Below, piece after piece: positions 39,551 through 50,083 of a DNA stretch of 64,000 bases. Under the pieces are notes generated by a model that made no database searches, was not told the DNA's origin, and was given only the letters and a program-made list of their open reading frames with translations. A program made the position numbers and the translations under genes. Every line of letters starts with the position of its first letter. Position 1 is the stretch's first letter. Origin of the DNA: Anaeromyxobacter paludicola. Its GTDB lineage: Bacteria > Myxococcota > Myxococcia > Myxococcales > Anaeromyxobacteraceae. The stretch is taken from positions 4,526,332 to 4,590,331 of the forward strand of contig NZ_AP025592.1 in the NCBI RefSeq assembly GCF_023169965.1. Reading direction: 5' to 3'.

Positions 39551-40921
39551 ATGCCGAAGACCATGATCGAGCCGTTCCGGATCAAGTCGGTGGAGCCGAT
39601 CCGCATGACCACCCGCGCGGAGCGGGAGGCGCTCCTGGCCGAGGCGCGCCTCAACGTCTTCCGGCTGCGGGCCCGCGACGTGCTCCTCGACTTCCTGACC
39701 GACTCCGGCACCGGGGCGATGTCGGCCCACCAGTGGGCGGCGATGATGGAGGGGGACGAGAGCTACGCCGGGGCCGAGAGCTTCTTCCGCTTCGAGGCGG
39801 CGGTGCGCGACCTCACCGGGTACGCCCACGTCATCCCGACGCACCAGGGGCGGGCGGCGGAGCGGATCCTGTTCTCGGTGGCGGCGCGGCCGGGCGACCT
39901 CGTCCCGTCCAACACCCACTTCGACACCACCCGCGCCAACCTCGAGGTGGCGGGGGCCGAGCCGCTCGACCTCGTGATCCGCGAGGGGCTCGAGCCGCGG
40001 ACTCCCCACCCGTTCAAGGGGAACATCGACCTCGAGCGCGTCGAGGCGCTCCTGCGGACGCGAGGCGACCGGGTGCCGTTCGGGATGATCACCGTGACCA
40101 ACAACTCGGGCGGCGGGCAGCCGGTGTCGCTCGAGAACCTGCGCGCCTACCGCGCGCTCCTCGCGCGCCACGGCAAGCCGCTCATCCTCGACGCCTGCCG
40201 CTTCGCCGAGAACGCTATGTTCGTGAAGCTGCGCGAGCCGGGGCAGGGCGAGCGGGCGGTGAAGGAGATCGCGCGGGAGATGTTCTCCCTCGCCGACGGC
40301 TGCACCATGAGCGCCAAGAAGGACGCGCTCGTGAACATCGGCGGCTTCCTCGCCCTGCGCGACGACCGCTGGGTCGAGCCGGCGAGGAACCTCCTCATCC
40401 TGACCGAGGGCTTCCCGACCTACGGCGGGCTCGCGGGCCGCGACCTCGACGCGCTCGCGGTCGGGCTCGAGGAGATCCTGCACGAGGACTACCTGCGCTA
40501 CCGGCTGCGGACGGCCGAGTACATGGGCGAGAAGCTCCGCCAGGGCGGGGTGGCCATCGTCGAGCCGACCGGCGGGCACGCGGTCTACCTCGACGCCAGG
40601 GACTTCCTGCCCCACCTCGGCCCGGCCGACTACCCGGCCTGGGCCCTCGTGGACGCGCTCTACCTCGCGGGCGGGATCCGCGGGGTGGAGGTGGGCTCGG
40701 TCATGTTCGGCAAGCGGCTCGAGGACGGCACCGAGACGTACCACCCGATGGAGCTCGTGCGGCTCGCGTTCCCCCGGCGCGTCTACACCCAGAGCCACTT
40801 CGACTACGCCGCCGAGGTGGTCTGCGAGCTGAAGCGGGAGGCGGCGAGCGTGCGGGGGGTCCGCTTCGCGAAGCAGTCCCGCTACCTGCGCCACTTCACG
40901 GCCGAGTTCGAGTGGGCCTGA
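39551..40921 (+). CDS. tnaA: Tryptophanase / beta-eliminating lyase
   Basis: The 456-residue PLP enzyme has LLDFLTDSGTGAMS, IPTHQGRAAERI, NNSGGGQPVSL, the Schiff-base Lys257 in MSAKKDA and EGFPTYGGLAGRD. Overall it resembles tyrosine phenol-lyase, but two pocket residues that set that enzyme apart are changed: Thr124 becomes Asp125 (SNTHFDTT) and Arg381 becomes Val381 (GVEVGS), as in tryptophanase. I therefore predict tryptophan to indole, pyruvate and ammonia. Divergent from a LysR regulator. Confidence 0.82.
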   Translation: MPKTMIEPFRIKSVEPIRMTTRAEREALLAEARLNVFRLRARDVLLDFLTDSGTGAMSAHQWAAMMEGDESYAGAESFFRFEAAVRDLTGYAHVIPTHQGRAAERILFSVAARPGDLVPSNTHFDTTRANLEVAGAEPLDLVIREGLEPRTPHPFKGNIDLERVEALLRTRGDRVPFGMITVTNNSGGGQPVSLENLRAYRALLARHGKPLILDACRFAENAMFVKLREPGQGERAVKEIAREMFSLADGCTMSAKKDALVNIGGFLALRDDRWVEPARNLLILTEGFPTYGGLAGRDLDALAVGLEEILHEDYLRYRLRTAEYMGEKLRQGGVAIVEPTGGHAVYLDARDFLPHLGPADYPAWALVDALYLAGGIRGVEVGSVMFGKRLEDGTETYHPMELVRLAFPRRVYTQSHFDYAAEVVCELKREAASVRGVRFAKQSRYLRHFTAEFEWA

Positions 40922-41033
40922 GGAGTGACCGGGGCCTCGGCAGCCGGTGCCCCGCGGAAGGCCCCGCGCGAGCCGCGGCGCCGCCCCCGCTGGGCGGCCC
41001 CGGGCGCCGCGGCGCGCGCCCATACTGCACCTC

Positions 41034-41528
41034 GTGAAGCTCGTCCTCCTCCGCCACGGCATCGCCGAGGACCGCGCGCCGGGCGGCGACGAGGCGCGCC
41101 GGCTGACGCGCCCCGGCCGCAAGAAGCTCGCCCGCGGCGCGCGGGGGCTGGCGCGGCTCCTCGACGAGGTGGACGCCTGGGCGGCGAGCCCGCTCGCGCG
41201 GGCGGTGGAGACGGCGCGGATCGCGGCGGACGAGCTCGGGGGCCCGGACGACCCGGAGGAGCTCGACGCGCTCCGCCCGGAGGCGCCGCCCGGGGCGCTC
41301 CTCCCGTGGCTGCGGCGGCAGCCGGTGGCGTCCACCGCGCTCGTCGCCGGTCACGCGCCGCACCTGCCGGCCCTGGCGGCGTTCCTCCTGGGAGCGCCGG
41401 GCCCGCTCTTCGAGCTCGAGAAGGGCGGGGCGTGCCTGCTCGAGCTCCCGCGCGCGCCGCGCGCCGGGTCGGCCCGGCTGGGCTGGCTCCTCACCGCGAA
41501 GCAGCTCCGCAAGCTGGGGGACGCGTGA
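41034..41528 (+). CDS. sixA: SixA-like phosphohistidine phosphatase
   Basis: The 164-residue product has the histidine-phosphatase motif LVLLRHGIAED with the second catalytic region SPLARAVETARI and a later GHAPHLPALA. Size and lack of a lid domain fit SixA, which dephosphorylates histidine-phosphotransfer proteins. GTG 41034; stop overlaps the CHAD gene by 4 bp, a common pairing. Confidence 0.85.
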   Translation: MKLVLLRHGIAEDRAPGGDEARRLTRPGRKKLARGARGLARLLDEVDAWAASPLARAVETARIAADELGGPDDPEELDALRPEAPPGALLPWLRRQPVASTALVAGHAPHLPALAAFLLGAPGPLFELEKGGACLLELPRAPRAGSARLGWLLTAKQLRKLGDA

Positions 41529-42475
41529 AGCCGGGCGACGACCTGCTGGACCTCCCGGCGGAGCGGGGCGCCGCGCGCGTGGCGCTGCTCCTCTGCCGCG
41601 AGGCGGACGAGGCGGCGTGGCGGCTCCGGCTCGGCGAGGACGACGAGGCGCTGCACGACTTCCGGGTGGCGCTGCGCCGGCTGCGGAGCGCGCTCCGGGC
41701 CTGGCGGGCGGCGCTGCCGGGGAAGGCGGGCGGGCCGCTCGCGCGGGCGGTGAAGGAGGTGGCCGCCTGGACCGGGCCGGCGCGCGACGCCGAGGTGCAG
41801 CGGGCCTGGCTCGCCTCGGCGCGCGAGGGGCTGTCGCCGGCGGGGCAGGCCGCGGCCGACCGGCTCGCGGCCCGGTACGAGGCTCGCCGCGGCGCGGAGG
41901 CGGCGCGCCTGCGCGACCGGGCGGTGCCGCGCTGGGACCGGCTCTCGGCCCGGCTCTCGCGCCGGCTGGCGCGCCGCCTCGAGGCGGGCGGGGCGGGCCG
42001 CGCGCCGTTCGGGCGGGCGCTGGCGGAGCGGCTGCGCGAGGCGCAGCGCGAGGTGGAGCGCCGGCTCTGGCGCGTCGCCGGGGCGAGCGACGAGGCGCGG
42101 GCGCACCGGGCCCGCATCGCCGCGAAGCGGCTGCGCTACCTGCTCGAGCCCTTGCGGAAGAGCGCGCGGGCCTCCTCGAAGGAGGCGGTGGCGGCGCTCA
42201 AGGAGCTGCAGGACCTCCTGGGCGAGCTCCACGACCGGCACGTGCTCGCGGGGGAGCTGGGGGCGCTCGCGGAGGACGGCGCGGGGCCGGGCGCGCTCGC
42301 GGACGGGCTCGGCGAGCTCGGCCGGCGGGCGCGGGACGACGCCGAGGCGCTCTTCGGGCGCGCGCGGGCCTGGCGCGAGGAGGGGCTCTTGCGGCTCGCG
42401 ACGGAGGTGGAGCGGGTGGCGCGGGCCGCCGAGGGCGAGCCCGCTAGAGATCGGGCTCCTGCCACGCCCGCGTGA
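41525..42475 (+). CDS. CHAD domain protein
   Basis: The 316-residue product is a CHAD domain (conserved histidine alpha-helical): LHDFRVALRRLRSALRAW near the N terminus, IAAKRLRYLLEPL and LKELQDLLGELHDRHV near the C terminus. CHAD proteins bind inorganic polyphosphate through basic residues. GTG 41525 overlaps the sixA stop. The 3' end overlaps the convergent SDR gene by 32 bp. Confidence 0.9.
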   Translation: MKPGDDLLDLPAERGAARVALLLCREADEAAWRLRLGEDDEALHDFRVALRRLRSALRAWRAALPGKAGGPLARAVKEVAAWTGPARDAEVQRAWLASAREGLSPAGQAAADRLAARYEARRGAEAARLRDRAVPRWDRLSARLSRRLARRLEAGGAGRAPFGRALAERLREAQREVERRLWRVAGASDEARAHRARIAAKRLRYLLEPLRKSARASSKEAVAALKELQDLLGELHDRHVLAGELGALAEDGAGPGALADGLGELGRRARDDAEALFGRARAWREEGLLRLATEVERVARAAEGEPARDRAPATPA

Positions 42476-43244
42476 TCCGCGCCGCGATCCGCTTCGGCCC
42501 GAGGCCGGCGGCGGCGGCGAGGAGCTTGTTGCGGAAGCCGGGGATGACCACCCGCCGCCCGGCCATGAGCCCGCGGTAGCCGGCGAGCGCCACCCGCTCC
42601 GGGTCGAGCACGTTGCCGCCGCGGAAGAGCGGCGTGCGCCCGACGCCGCTCTTCTGCTCGAACGGCGTGCGGGTGGGGCCGGGGCAGAGGGCGGTCACGG
42701 TGATGCCGCTGTCGGCGAGCTCCTCCGCGAGCGCCACCGAGAGCGAGAGCACGTAGGCCTTCGAGGCGTAGTAGACGGCCATGAACGGGCCGGGGACGTA
42801 GGCCGCGGTCGAGGCCACGTTGAGGATGCGCCCGGCCTGCCGCGCCTGCATCGCGCCGAGCATCAGCTTGGTGAGGTGGGTGAGGGCGGCGACGTTGAGC
42901 TGGATGAGCTCGAGCTCGGCGGCGAGGTCGGTGCGGCCGAAGGCGCCGTGCACCGCCACCCCCGCGTCGTTGACGAGGATCCCGATCTGCGCGCGGAGGT
43001 CGCGCAGCGCCCGGTGCAGCTCCTGCGGCGCCTCGCGCCGGGTGAGGTCGAACGGGAGTGGCTCCGCCCGCACCCCGAACTCGCGCGTGAGGCTGGCGCA
43101 GCGCTCGACGAGGGCGTCGGCGCTCCGCGCCACCAGGAACACGTCGTGGCCGTTCTGGGCGAGCACCCGGGCCAGCGCGGCCCCGATGCCGCTCGACGCG
43201 CCCGTCACCAGCGCCGGCTGCCGCTCCACCCTGCTCGTGCTCAC
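42444..43244 (-). CDS. Short-chain dehydrogenase/reductase
   Basis: The 266-residue product has TGASSGIGAAL (cofactor), NDAGVAVHG, NVAS and catalytic YYASK, with the DltE-like ending that includes GRRVVIPGFRNKLLA. GTG 43244 follows GGAGGAG and fits the family N terminus. The frame stays open upstream to ATG 43424, which would add a membrane helix (VLGGGLALVVVGNLAG). Substrate unknown. Confidence 0.85.
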   Translation of the reverse strand: MSTSRVERQPALVTGASSGIGAALARVLAQNGHDVFLVARSADALVERCASLTREFGVRAEPLPFDLTRREAPQELHRALRDLRAQIGILVNDAGVAVHGAFGRTDLAAELELIQLNVAALTHLTKLMLGAMQARQAGRILNVASTAAYVPGPFMAVYYASKAYVLSLSVALAEELADSGITVTALCPGPTRTPFEQKSGVGRTPLFRGGNVLDPERVALAGYRGLMAGRRVVIPGFRNKLLAAAAGLGPKRIAARITRAWQEPDL

Positions 43245-43730
43245 GGCTCCTCCTGCGGGCGCCGCGCGCCGGCGCGGTCCCGAGCGGGAGCCTAACACCG
43301 GCGCACCCGTGGGCCTCGCGGCTCCCCGGGGCTGGGACTGCCCGGCCCCGCCGCTGCCGGCCAGGTTCCCCACGACGACGAGCGCCAGCCCGCCCCCGAG
43401 GACGCCTTGCGTCGCGCGCTTCATCTGGTTTCCGCTTCGGATGGTCGATGACGCGTGGTCAACACGCGTGGCGCGATCGTGCGCCTGTGGGTGGAGGCGG
43501 GTGGCTGTCTGTCCGGGTGGGAAAGGGCGGGTCACCCCAAGGTCCGGGCGATCGCTCGTCCGTTCGCGCCCTTCGACGCGGGCGCGTGGCTTGCAGCCTC
43601 CCTGGACCGCCGCCGGTTGGGTTCACCCGTCCGATGGCGCTGGCTTCGATCCTGGGAGCGTTTTCGCCTCGAGACGAAGGCGGACCTGGGTCTTCGGGCC
43701 GGGGCTTTTGTGACCCTCTGGGTCAAGACG
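43245..43730. other. 486-bp divergent region between SDR and MASE1 kinase
   Basis: No assured gene lies here. On the minus strand an open extension of the SDR begins MKRATQGVLGGGLALVVVGN at 43424; on the plus strand the kinase frame is open from GTG 43455. The weaker third-position GC bias at 43430-43700 suggests mostly non-coding, regulatory DNA for both genes. Confidence 0.4.
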
Positions 43731-45863
<2,133 letters not shown>

Positions 45864-46077
45864 GCCGCTTCAGGGCGGCCTCGCGCCGGAGCGCGGCGGA
45901 GCGGTCGAGGGCGGGCTCGCGGTAGACGAGCTTCACGGGCAGCCGAGAGCGGGTGTAGCGCGCGCCCTTGCCGGCGGCGTGGCGCTTCACCCGCTCCTCG
46001 ACATCGACGGTCGCGCCCGTGTAGAGCGTCCCGTCCCGGCACCGCAGCATGTAGACGTGCCAGGACGGAGCCAATGA

Positions 46078-46422
46078 CTACCCGGCCACGAGGCTCTGCG
46101 ACGCCTCGCCCTGCGCGGCCTGGGCCTGCGCCGGCACCACGGGGCGCGGCTCGATCCGCTCGCCCTTCACCAGCATCTTGAGCGAGAGGGAGAGCAGGCG
46201 GGCGATGAGCTCGCCGGCGCCCGAGGCGTCGATCTTCCGGTAGATGCGCTTGCGGCGGGCGCGGATGGTCTCCGGCGACACGCCGGCGGCGGCGGCGGAG
46301 TCCTTGCACGCGAACCCCTGGGCCATGCGCAGCACCTCGGCGCGCTCGGCGGGGGTGAGGTTGGTGCCCTCGAGGAACTTGGCGGCGAACGGCGCGAGGA
46401 TCTCGATGTCGATGTGAGGCAT
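46078..46422 (-). CDS. LuxR-type helix-turn-helix-only regulator
   Basis: The 114-residue product starts at ATG 46422 behind GGAAGGAAG. Residues about 22-80 (NLTPAERAEVLRMAQGFACKDSAAAAGVSPETIRARRKRIYRKI) are a LuxR/GerE DNA-binding domain; there is no receiver or ligand domain. Similar stand-alone HTH proteins form dimers and may be autoregulatory; two palindromes in its leader support that. It adjoins the GIY-YIG gene. Confidence 0.78.
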   Translation of the reverse strand: MPHIDIEILAPFAAKFLEGTNLTPAERAEVLRMAQGFACKDSAAAAGVSPETIRARRKRIYRKIDASGAGELIARLLSLSLKMLVKGERIEPRPVVPAQAQAAQGEASQSLVAG

Positions 46423-46441
46423 CTGGCTTCCTTCCCGGCTG

Positions 46442-46515
46442 GGGCCTGTCAGGCCCTTGTCGGCGGCTCCCGGTCGGTCGAGCGGGGGGTACCCCAGCGC
46501 ACCCCTGCTCGACCG
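46442..46515 (-). promoter_or_regulatory. Two palindromes in the leader of the LuxR-HTH gene
   Basis: GGGCCTG-T-CAGGCCC lies at 46442-46456, 20 bp before the start codon. A second inverted repeat, CGGTCGAGC/GCTCGACCG (46475-46483 and 46507-46515), encloses a GGGGTACCCC palindrome (46485-46494). They could be operators for the adjacent regulator or folded RNA. Confidence 0.4.
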
Positions 46516-46588
46516 CCCGTGCCGCCCGAACGGGACGTTATGCATGGCCTGGCCGGGCGGCACCCCCATCCAAGTGGCCATTCGGGGC

Positions 46589-47671
46589 CTATGTAGGTAC
46601 CGGATTGACCCTCTCGCGGGGCAGGGCGGCACCCAGCCAGCGCTGCCCGAAGCGGGCGGACAGGCTCGCGAGGTTGCGTCGGCCCTCCAGGTACCGGGCG
46701 TCCTCCCCGTAGTTCGAGGGGTGGATCTGGGGCACGTCCACCTGGGCGAGCGACGGATCGACGTTCAGGAACGTGAACAGGCAGGAGTTGGAGAGGGCGC
46801 GGGCGGTCCGGTCGCGGCTCACGCGCTCGATGGCCGTCTCGACGCAGACGGCGGCGCCGGAGGTGAAGGCCACGCGGCTCGTCATGTGGAGCTTGTCGCC
46901 GATCTGGACGGGGTGGAAGAAGTTCACCCGGTTCACGGCGGCGACCACGGGCCGCACGGCGGCGACCCGCTCCGCGCAGATGTGCGAGAGCTCGTAGGCG
47001 CGCCGCATGATGTAGCCGCCGAAGATCACCTGCCAGTTGTTCTCCTGCTCGGGGAAGGTGCGCTCCCAGGTCTCGGTCACGAGGTCGGCGGCGAGCAGCC
47101 CGTCGAACCCGGGCCGGTCCTGCGCGTCGTGCAGGTGGCGCAGGAGCAGGAACTCCTCGCGCGAGGGGAGCTCCTCGGCGCTCTGGGTGGCGCGCGCCCA
47201 GGTCTCCCGGCGCGCGAGGGCGCGGGCCTCGCGGGCGCGCTCGGCGTCGGTGGCCTGGGTGAGCGGCGGCAGCTTGAGGCTCCGCGCCGCGGGCCCCTTC
47301 CCGACGCGCGCCACCATGGTGAAGTAGCAGGAGGCGAGGTGGGCGCGCGGCGACTCGACGCGGATGCCGACCTCCATCGAGCTCGAGCCGACGCGGTTGA
47401 TGCGGGCGAGGCAGCGGATGTCCTCGGTCACGTCGGCGACGTCGCGGAGCACGATCTCGTCCACGGCGGCGGTGACCACGTACGCCTCCGGGTCCACGGC
47501 GCGCGCGTACTCGAGCGCGGTCTCGGCGGCGACGCGGTCGAGCACCTCGAGCAGCGCCCCGAACCGCAGGTTGCCGGGGATGGGCTCCTTCAGGACGGCG
47601 AAGCGCCGCTGCAGCTCGAGGTCGGTCGAGAGGGGGATGACCTCCGCGCGCGAGGTCTCGGTGGAGTGCAT
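46589..47671 (-). CDS. Double-hotdog acyl-CoA thioesterase (ACOT/BFIT type)
   Basis: The 360-residue product has two hotdog domains: the first with GNLRFGALLEVLDRVAAETA, the second with NNWQVIFGGYIMRRAYELSH and VNRVNFFHPVQIGDKL. This is the layout of mitochondrial ACOT9-like acyl-CoA hydrolases. Likely trims acyl-CoA. Follows the barrel gene by 9 bp on the same strand. Confidence 0.85.
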   Translation of the reverse strand: MHSTETSRAEVIPLSTDLELQRRFAVLKEPIPGNLRFGALLEVLDRVAAETALEYARAVDPEAYVVTAAVDEIVLRDVADVTEDIRCLARINRVGSSSMEVGIRVESPRAHLASCYFTMVARVGKGPAARSLKLPPLTQATDAERAREARALARRETWARATQSAEELPSREEFLLLRHLHDAQDRPGFDGLLAADLVTETWERTFPEQENNWQVIFGGYIMRRAYELSHICAERVAAVRPVVAAVNRVNFFHPVQIGDKLHMTSRVAFTSGAAVCVETAIERVSRDRTARALSNSCLFTFLNVDPSLAQVDVPQIHPSNYGEDARYLEGRRNLASLSARFGQRWLGAALPRERVNPVPT

Positions 47672-47680
47672 GCGGCCATT

Positions 47681-48847
47681 CTAGAACAGCTCGCCGAAGG
47701 CGACGTACACGCCGGTCTCGCCGCCGCGCGCGTGCGCCGCCTCGACCCGGAGCACGATGGCCCGATCCCAGATGAGCCGCACGCCGGCGGCCGCGCTCTC
47801 GGCGTGCACCGGGGCGTAGCCGGGCTGGCGCGCCCAGCCCGCGTCCACCCCGGCGGCGAGCCCGAGCTCCTGGGTCTTCCCGGCGAGCCGGGTGGTGAGC
47901 AGGCGGATGCGCAGCTCGGCGTTGCCGAGCGCCTTCTCGTCGCCGGAGATCCGGTAGCGGGCCACGCCGCGGAGCGTGGAGGCGCCGCCGAGCCCCTCGT
48001 CGTAGGTGGGGCCCTCGTAGAGCATCCGCTCGAAGAACGGCACCGCGGCGGTCGCGCCGCCGACGCGGTCGTCCGATCGCTTGACGTCGTAGACGGCGCG
48101 CAGGGCGAGCGTGGCGAACGGGAGGACGGGGATCCAGGCGCGGGCGGTGGCGTCGAGCCCGTGGAAGGAGAAGTCGGAGAGCCCGGACACGGGCGGCACC
48201 GCGAAGGCGGCCGCGGCGAGGTAGAGGCCGCGACGCGCGCCCATCTCCCGGTCGCGCGTGTCGAGGGTGAGCCCCACCTCTCCGAGCGCCACCTTCCCGC
48301 CGTGGCTGCCGGGCGGCAGCGACGAGGAGAGCAGCGAGCCGCGCCCGGCCACGTCCACGCCGAGGAAGCGGGCCCGGGCGTGCCAGCCGAGCGGGCCGAG
48401 GAAGAGGCTGCCCACCGTCGCCGCCGCGAAGACCCGCCGGTCGTGGTAGCGGAACGGCTCGGGCGGCGAGCCCGCGCCCACCGGCACGTCGAGCCCGCCC
48501 AGGCCCGCCCCCTCGCCCCAGTACGGCATCAGGTCGTCGTCGGCGAGGTGGAGGTTGAGGTACGCGTGGAGCGAGCTGTCGAGGATGCGGCGCACGCTCC
48601 AGCCTGCGTCGAGCGCGCGCGGGCCCCGGGTGGCGTAGGAGCCGCTGAGGCTGACCTCGTCCCGCTCCTCCCCGGCCGCGGTAAGCGGCCTGTAGAAGAG
48701 CAGCGCCGCCCCGGCCATGAAGCCGACGTCGCTGCCGTACGAGACGACGGGCAGGGCGGCGAAGTGCCACCCGTCGAGCTCCGCCGCCTCGAAGCGCGGG
48801 GCCGAGGCGGCGAGGAGGCCGAGCAGGAGCGCCGTGGACACCGTCAA
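47681..48847 (-). CDS. Omp85/BamA-like outer-membrane beta-barrel
   Basis: The 388-residue product has a short signal peptide and then alternating aromatic/hydrophobic strands resembling a 16-strand surface-antigen (D15) barrel: ALPVVSYGSDVGFMAGAAL, LTLDTRDREMGARRGLYL, ASTLRGVARYRI, AAGVDAGWARQPG. No POTRA domain precedes it, so it is a minimal Omp85 relative. The start is TTG 48847 or GTG 48841; neither has a good Shine-Dalgarno. Confidence 0.75.
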   Translation of the reverse strand: MTVSTALLLGLLAASAPRFEAAELDGWHFAALPVVSYGSDVGFMAGAALLFYRPLTAAGEERDEVSLSGSYATRGPRALDAGWSVRRILDSSLHAYLNLHLADDDLMPYWGEGAGLGGLDVPVGAGSPPEPFRYHDRRVFAAATVGSLFLGPLGWHARARFLGVDVAGRGSLLSSSLPPGSHGGKVALGEVGLTLDTRDREMGARRGLYLAAAAFAVPPVSGLSDFSFHGLDATARAWIPVLPFATLALRAVYDVKRSDDRVGGATAAVPFFERMLYEGPTYDEGLGGASTLRGVARYRISGDEKALGNAELRIRLLTTRLAGKTQELGLAAGVDAGWARQPGYAPVHAESAAAGVRLIWDRAIVLRVEAAHARGGETGVYVAFGELF

Positions 48848-48956
48848 CGATGGCCAGGGGGCGGCGAGGCCGCAGGCCCCCCCGCCAAGTCTGCGCCAGG
48901 GCCCCCATCCTGGGGCAAACGCCGCAGAGGCTGCGCGCTATGACTCAAGGGTCAGG

Positions 48957-48986
48957 TTGGACTCCAGCGAAATTCGCGAGCAATAC
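48957..48986 (+). promoter_or_regulatory. Possible sigma-70-type promoter for the receiver gene
   Basis: TTGGAC (48957-48962) and CAATAC (48981-48986) are 18 bp apart, putting a start near 48993. This leader suits ATG 49028 or TTG 49052 better than ATG 49001. Confidence 0.35.
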
Positions 48987-49000
48987 GGTGGGTACGCGCC

Positions 49001-49495
49001 ATGGCGCAGGCCGTGCAGGCGTGTACCATGGATGCATGGGTGGGAGTCGGCTTGAGCCTGGACCGCGACAAAAGGTTGCAGCTCGTTTCCAGCGATGGGG
49101 CGCCGGTGGCGCGCGCCTCCAGGCGGGCGCGCATCCTCATCGTGGAGGACGACGAGCTCCTGATGCGGGCGCTCCGGCGCTCGATCTCGCAGGTCCACGA
49201 CGTGACCAGCGCGGTGGACGGGCAGGCCGCCCTCGAGCTCATCGAGGCCGGCGCCCGGTTCGACGTGGTCTTCTGCGACATCATGATGCCGCGGCTCGAC
49301 GGCATCGAGCTCTACGAGGCGGTCCGCGACCGGTTCCCCGAGCTCTCGAGCCGGTTCGTGATGATGTCGGGGGCGATCCACACCGAGCGCGCGCAGGAGT
49401 TCCTCAAGCGCGAGAAGCCGGCCTTCGTCGAGAAGCCGTTCTACGTCGAGATCCTCGACCTGCTCATCAACGAGCGGCTCCGCGTGGTCCCCTGA
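49001..49495 (+). CDS. Stand-alone receiver-domain response regulator
   Basis: The product (164 aa from ATG 49001) is one receiver domain: ARILIVEDDELLMRAL, phospho-acceptor in FCDIMMPRLDG, MMSGA and EKPF. No output domain follows, so it signals by protein contact or shuttles phosphate. The receiver resembles that of the MASE1 hybrid kinase at 43731, with the same EKPF ending. Starts at 49028 (ATG) or 49052 (TTG, with GGGAG) would remove non-conserved residues. Confidence 0.85.
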   Translation: MAQAVQACTMDAWVGVGLSLDRDKRLQLVSSDGAPVARASRRARILIVEDDELLMRALRRSISQVHDVTSAVDGQAALELIEAGARFDVVFCDIMMPRLDGIELYEAVRDRFPELSSRFVMMSGAIHTERAQEFLKREKPAFVEKPFYVEILDLLINERLRVVP

Positions 49496-49590
49496 ACGGG
49501 GCACCGCCTGCCCGGCCGCCTGCCTCGAAGGGCTCCGGCCGAGTCGGGGCCTACCCGGAAGAGCGGGTGCGGGATCCAGCTGCCCGGCAA

Positions 49591-49614
49591 TGCCTCCTCC
49601 ACTCCCAGGAGGCA
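49591..49614 (+). promoter_or_regulatory. Hairpin sequestering the Shine-Dalgarno of the CBS gene
   Basis: TGCCTCCT (49591-49598) pairs perfectly with AGGAGGCA (49607-49614) around an 8-nt loop. The 3' arm contains AGGAGG, the Shine-Dalgarno of ATG 49619, so the fold would block translation unless opened. Confidence 0.65.
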
Positions 49615-49618
49615 GGCC

Positions 49619-50068
49619 ATGCAGATGGAGACCCAGCTCCGCGAGCTGCTCGCACAGAAGACGGGGGAGGTGCAGACCGTCTCCCCGGAGATGACGGTCT
49701 GCGCCGCCGTCGAGCTCATCAACGCCCGCAAGATCGGCTCGGTGCTGGTGACCGACGGCGACCGGCTGATCGGCATCTTCACCGAGCGCGACGTCCTGCG
49801 CCGCGTGGTCGGCGAGCGGCGCGATCCGGCCCGCACGCGGGTGGCCGACGTGATGACCCGGGAGCTGGTGGTGATGAAGCCGACCTCCACCGTGCAGGAC
49901 GCGATGACGGTGGTCGCCGAGCGGCGCTGCCGTCACCTGCCCATCGTCGAGGACGGCAAGCTCGTCGGCGTCATCTCCGCGGGCGACCTGAACGCCTGGC
50001 TCATCCGCGACCGCGAGTTCGACATCGAGCAGCTCGTGGACTACATCAACGGCAAGTACCCGGCGTGA
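49619..50068 (+). CDS. Tandem CBS-domain protein
   Basis: The 149-residue product has two CBS domains (about 14-70 and 77-135), each with the sheet-helix pattern: AVELINARKIGSVLVTDGDRLIGIFTERDVLR and AMTVVAERRCRHLPIVEDGKLVGVISAGDL. Such proteins bind adenine nucleotides. No enzyme domain is attached. Its Shine-Dalgarno lies in the hairpin at 49591-49614. Confidence 0.9.
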   Translation: MQMETQLRELLAQKTGEVQTVSPEMTVCAAVELINARKIGSVLVTDGDRLIGIFTERDVLRRVVGERRDPARTRVADVMTRELVVMKPTSTVQDAMTVVAERRCRHLPIVEDGKLVGVISAGDLNAWLIRDREFDIEQLVDYINGKYPA

Positions 50069-50083
50069 AGGAGCCCCGAGCCG

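Noticed and set aside
43455..43730. Coding extension of the MASE1 kinase from GTG 43455
   Set aside because: Third-position GC bias falls and the sequence has no MASE1 similarity; ATG 43731 precedes the first membrane helix.
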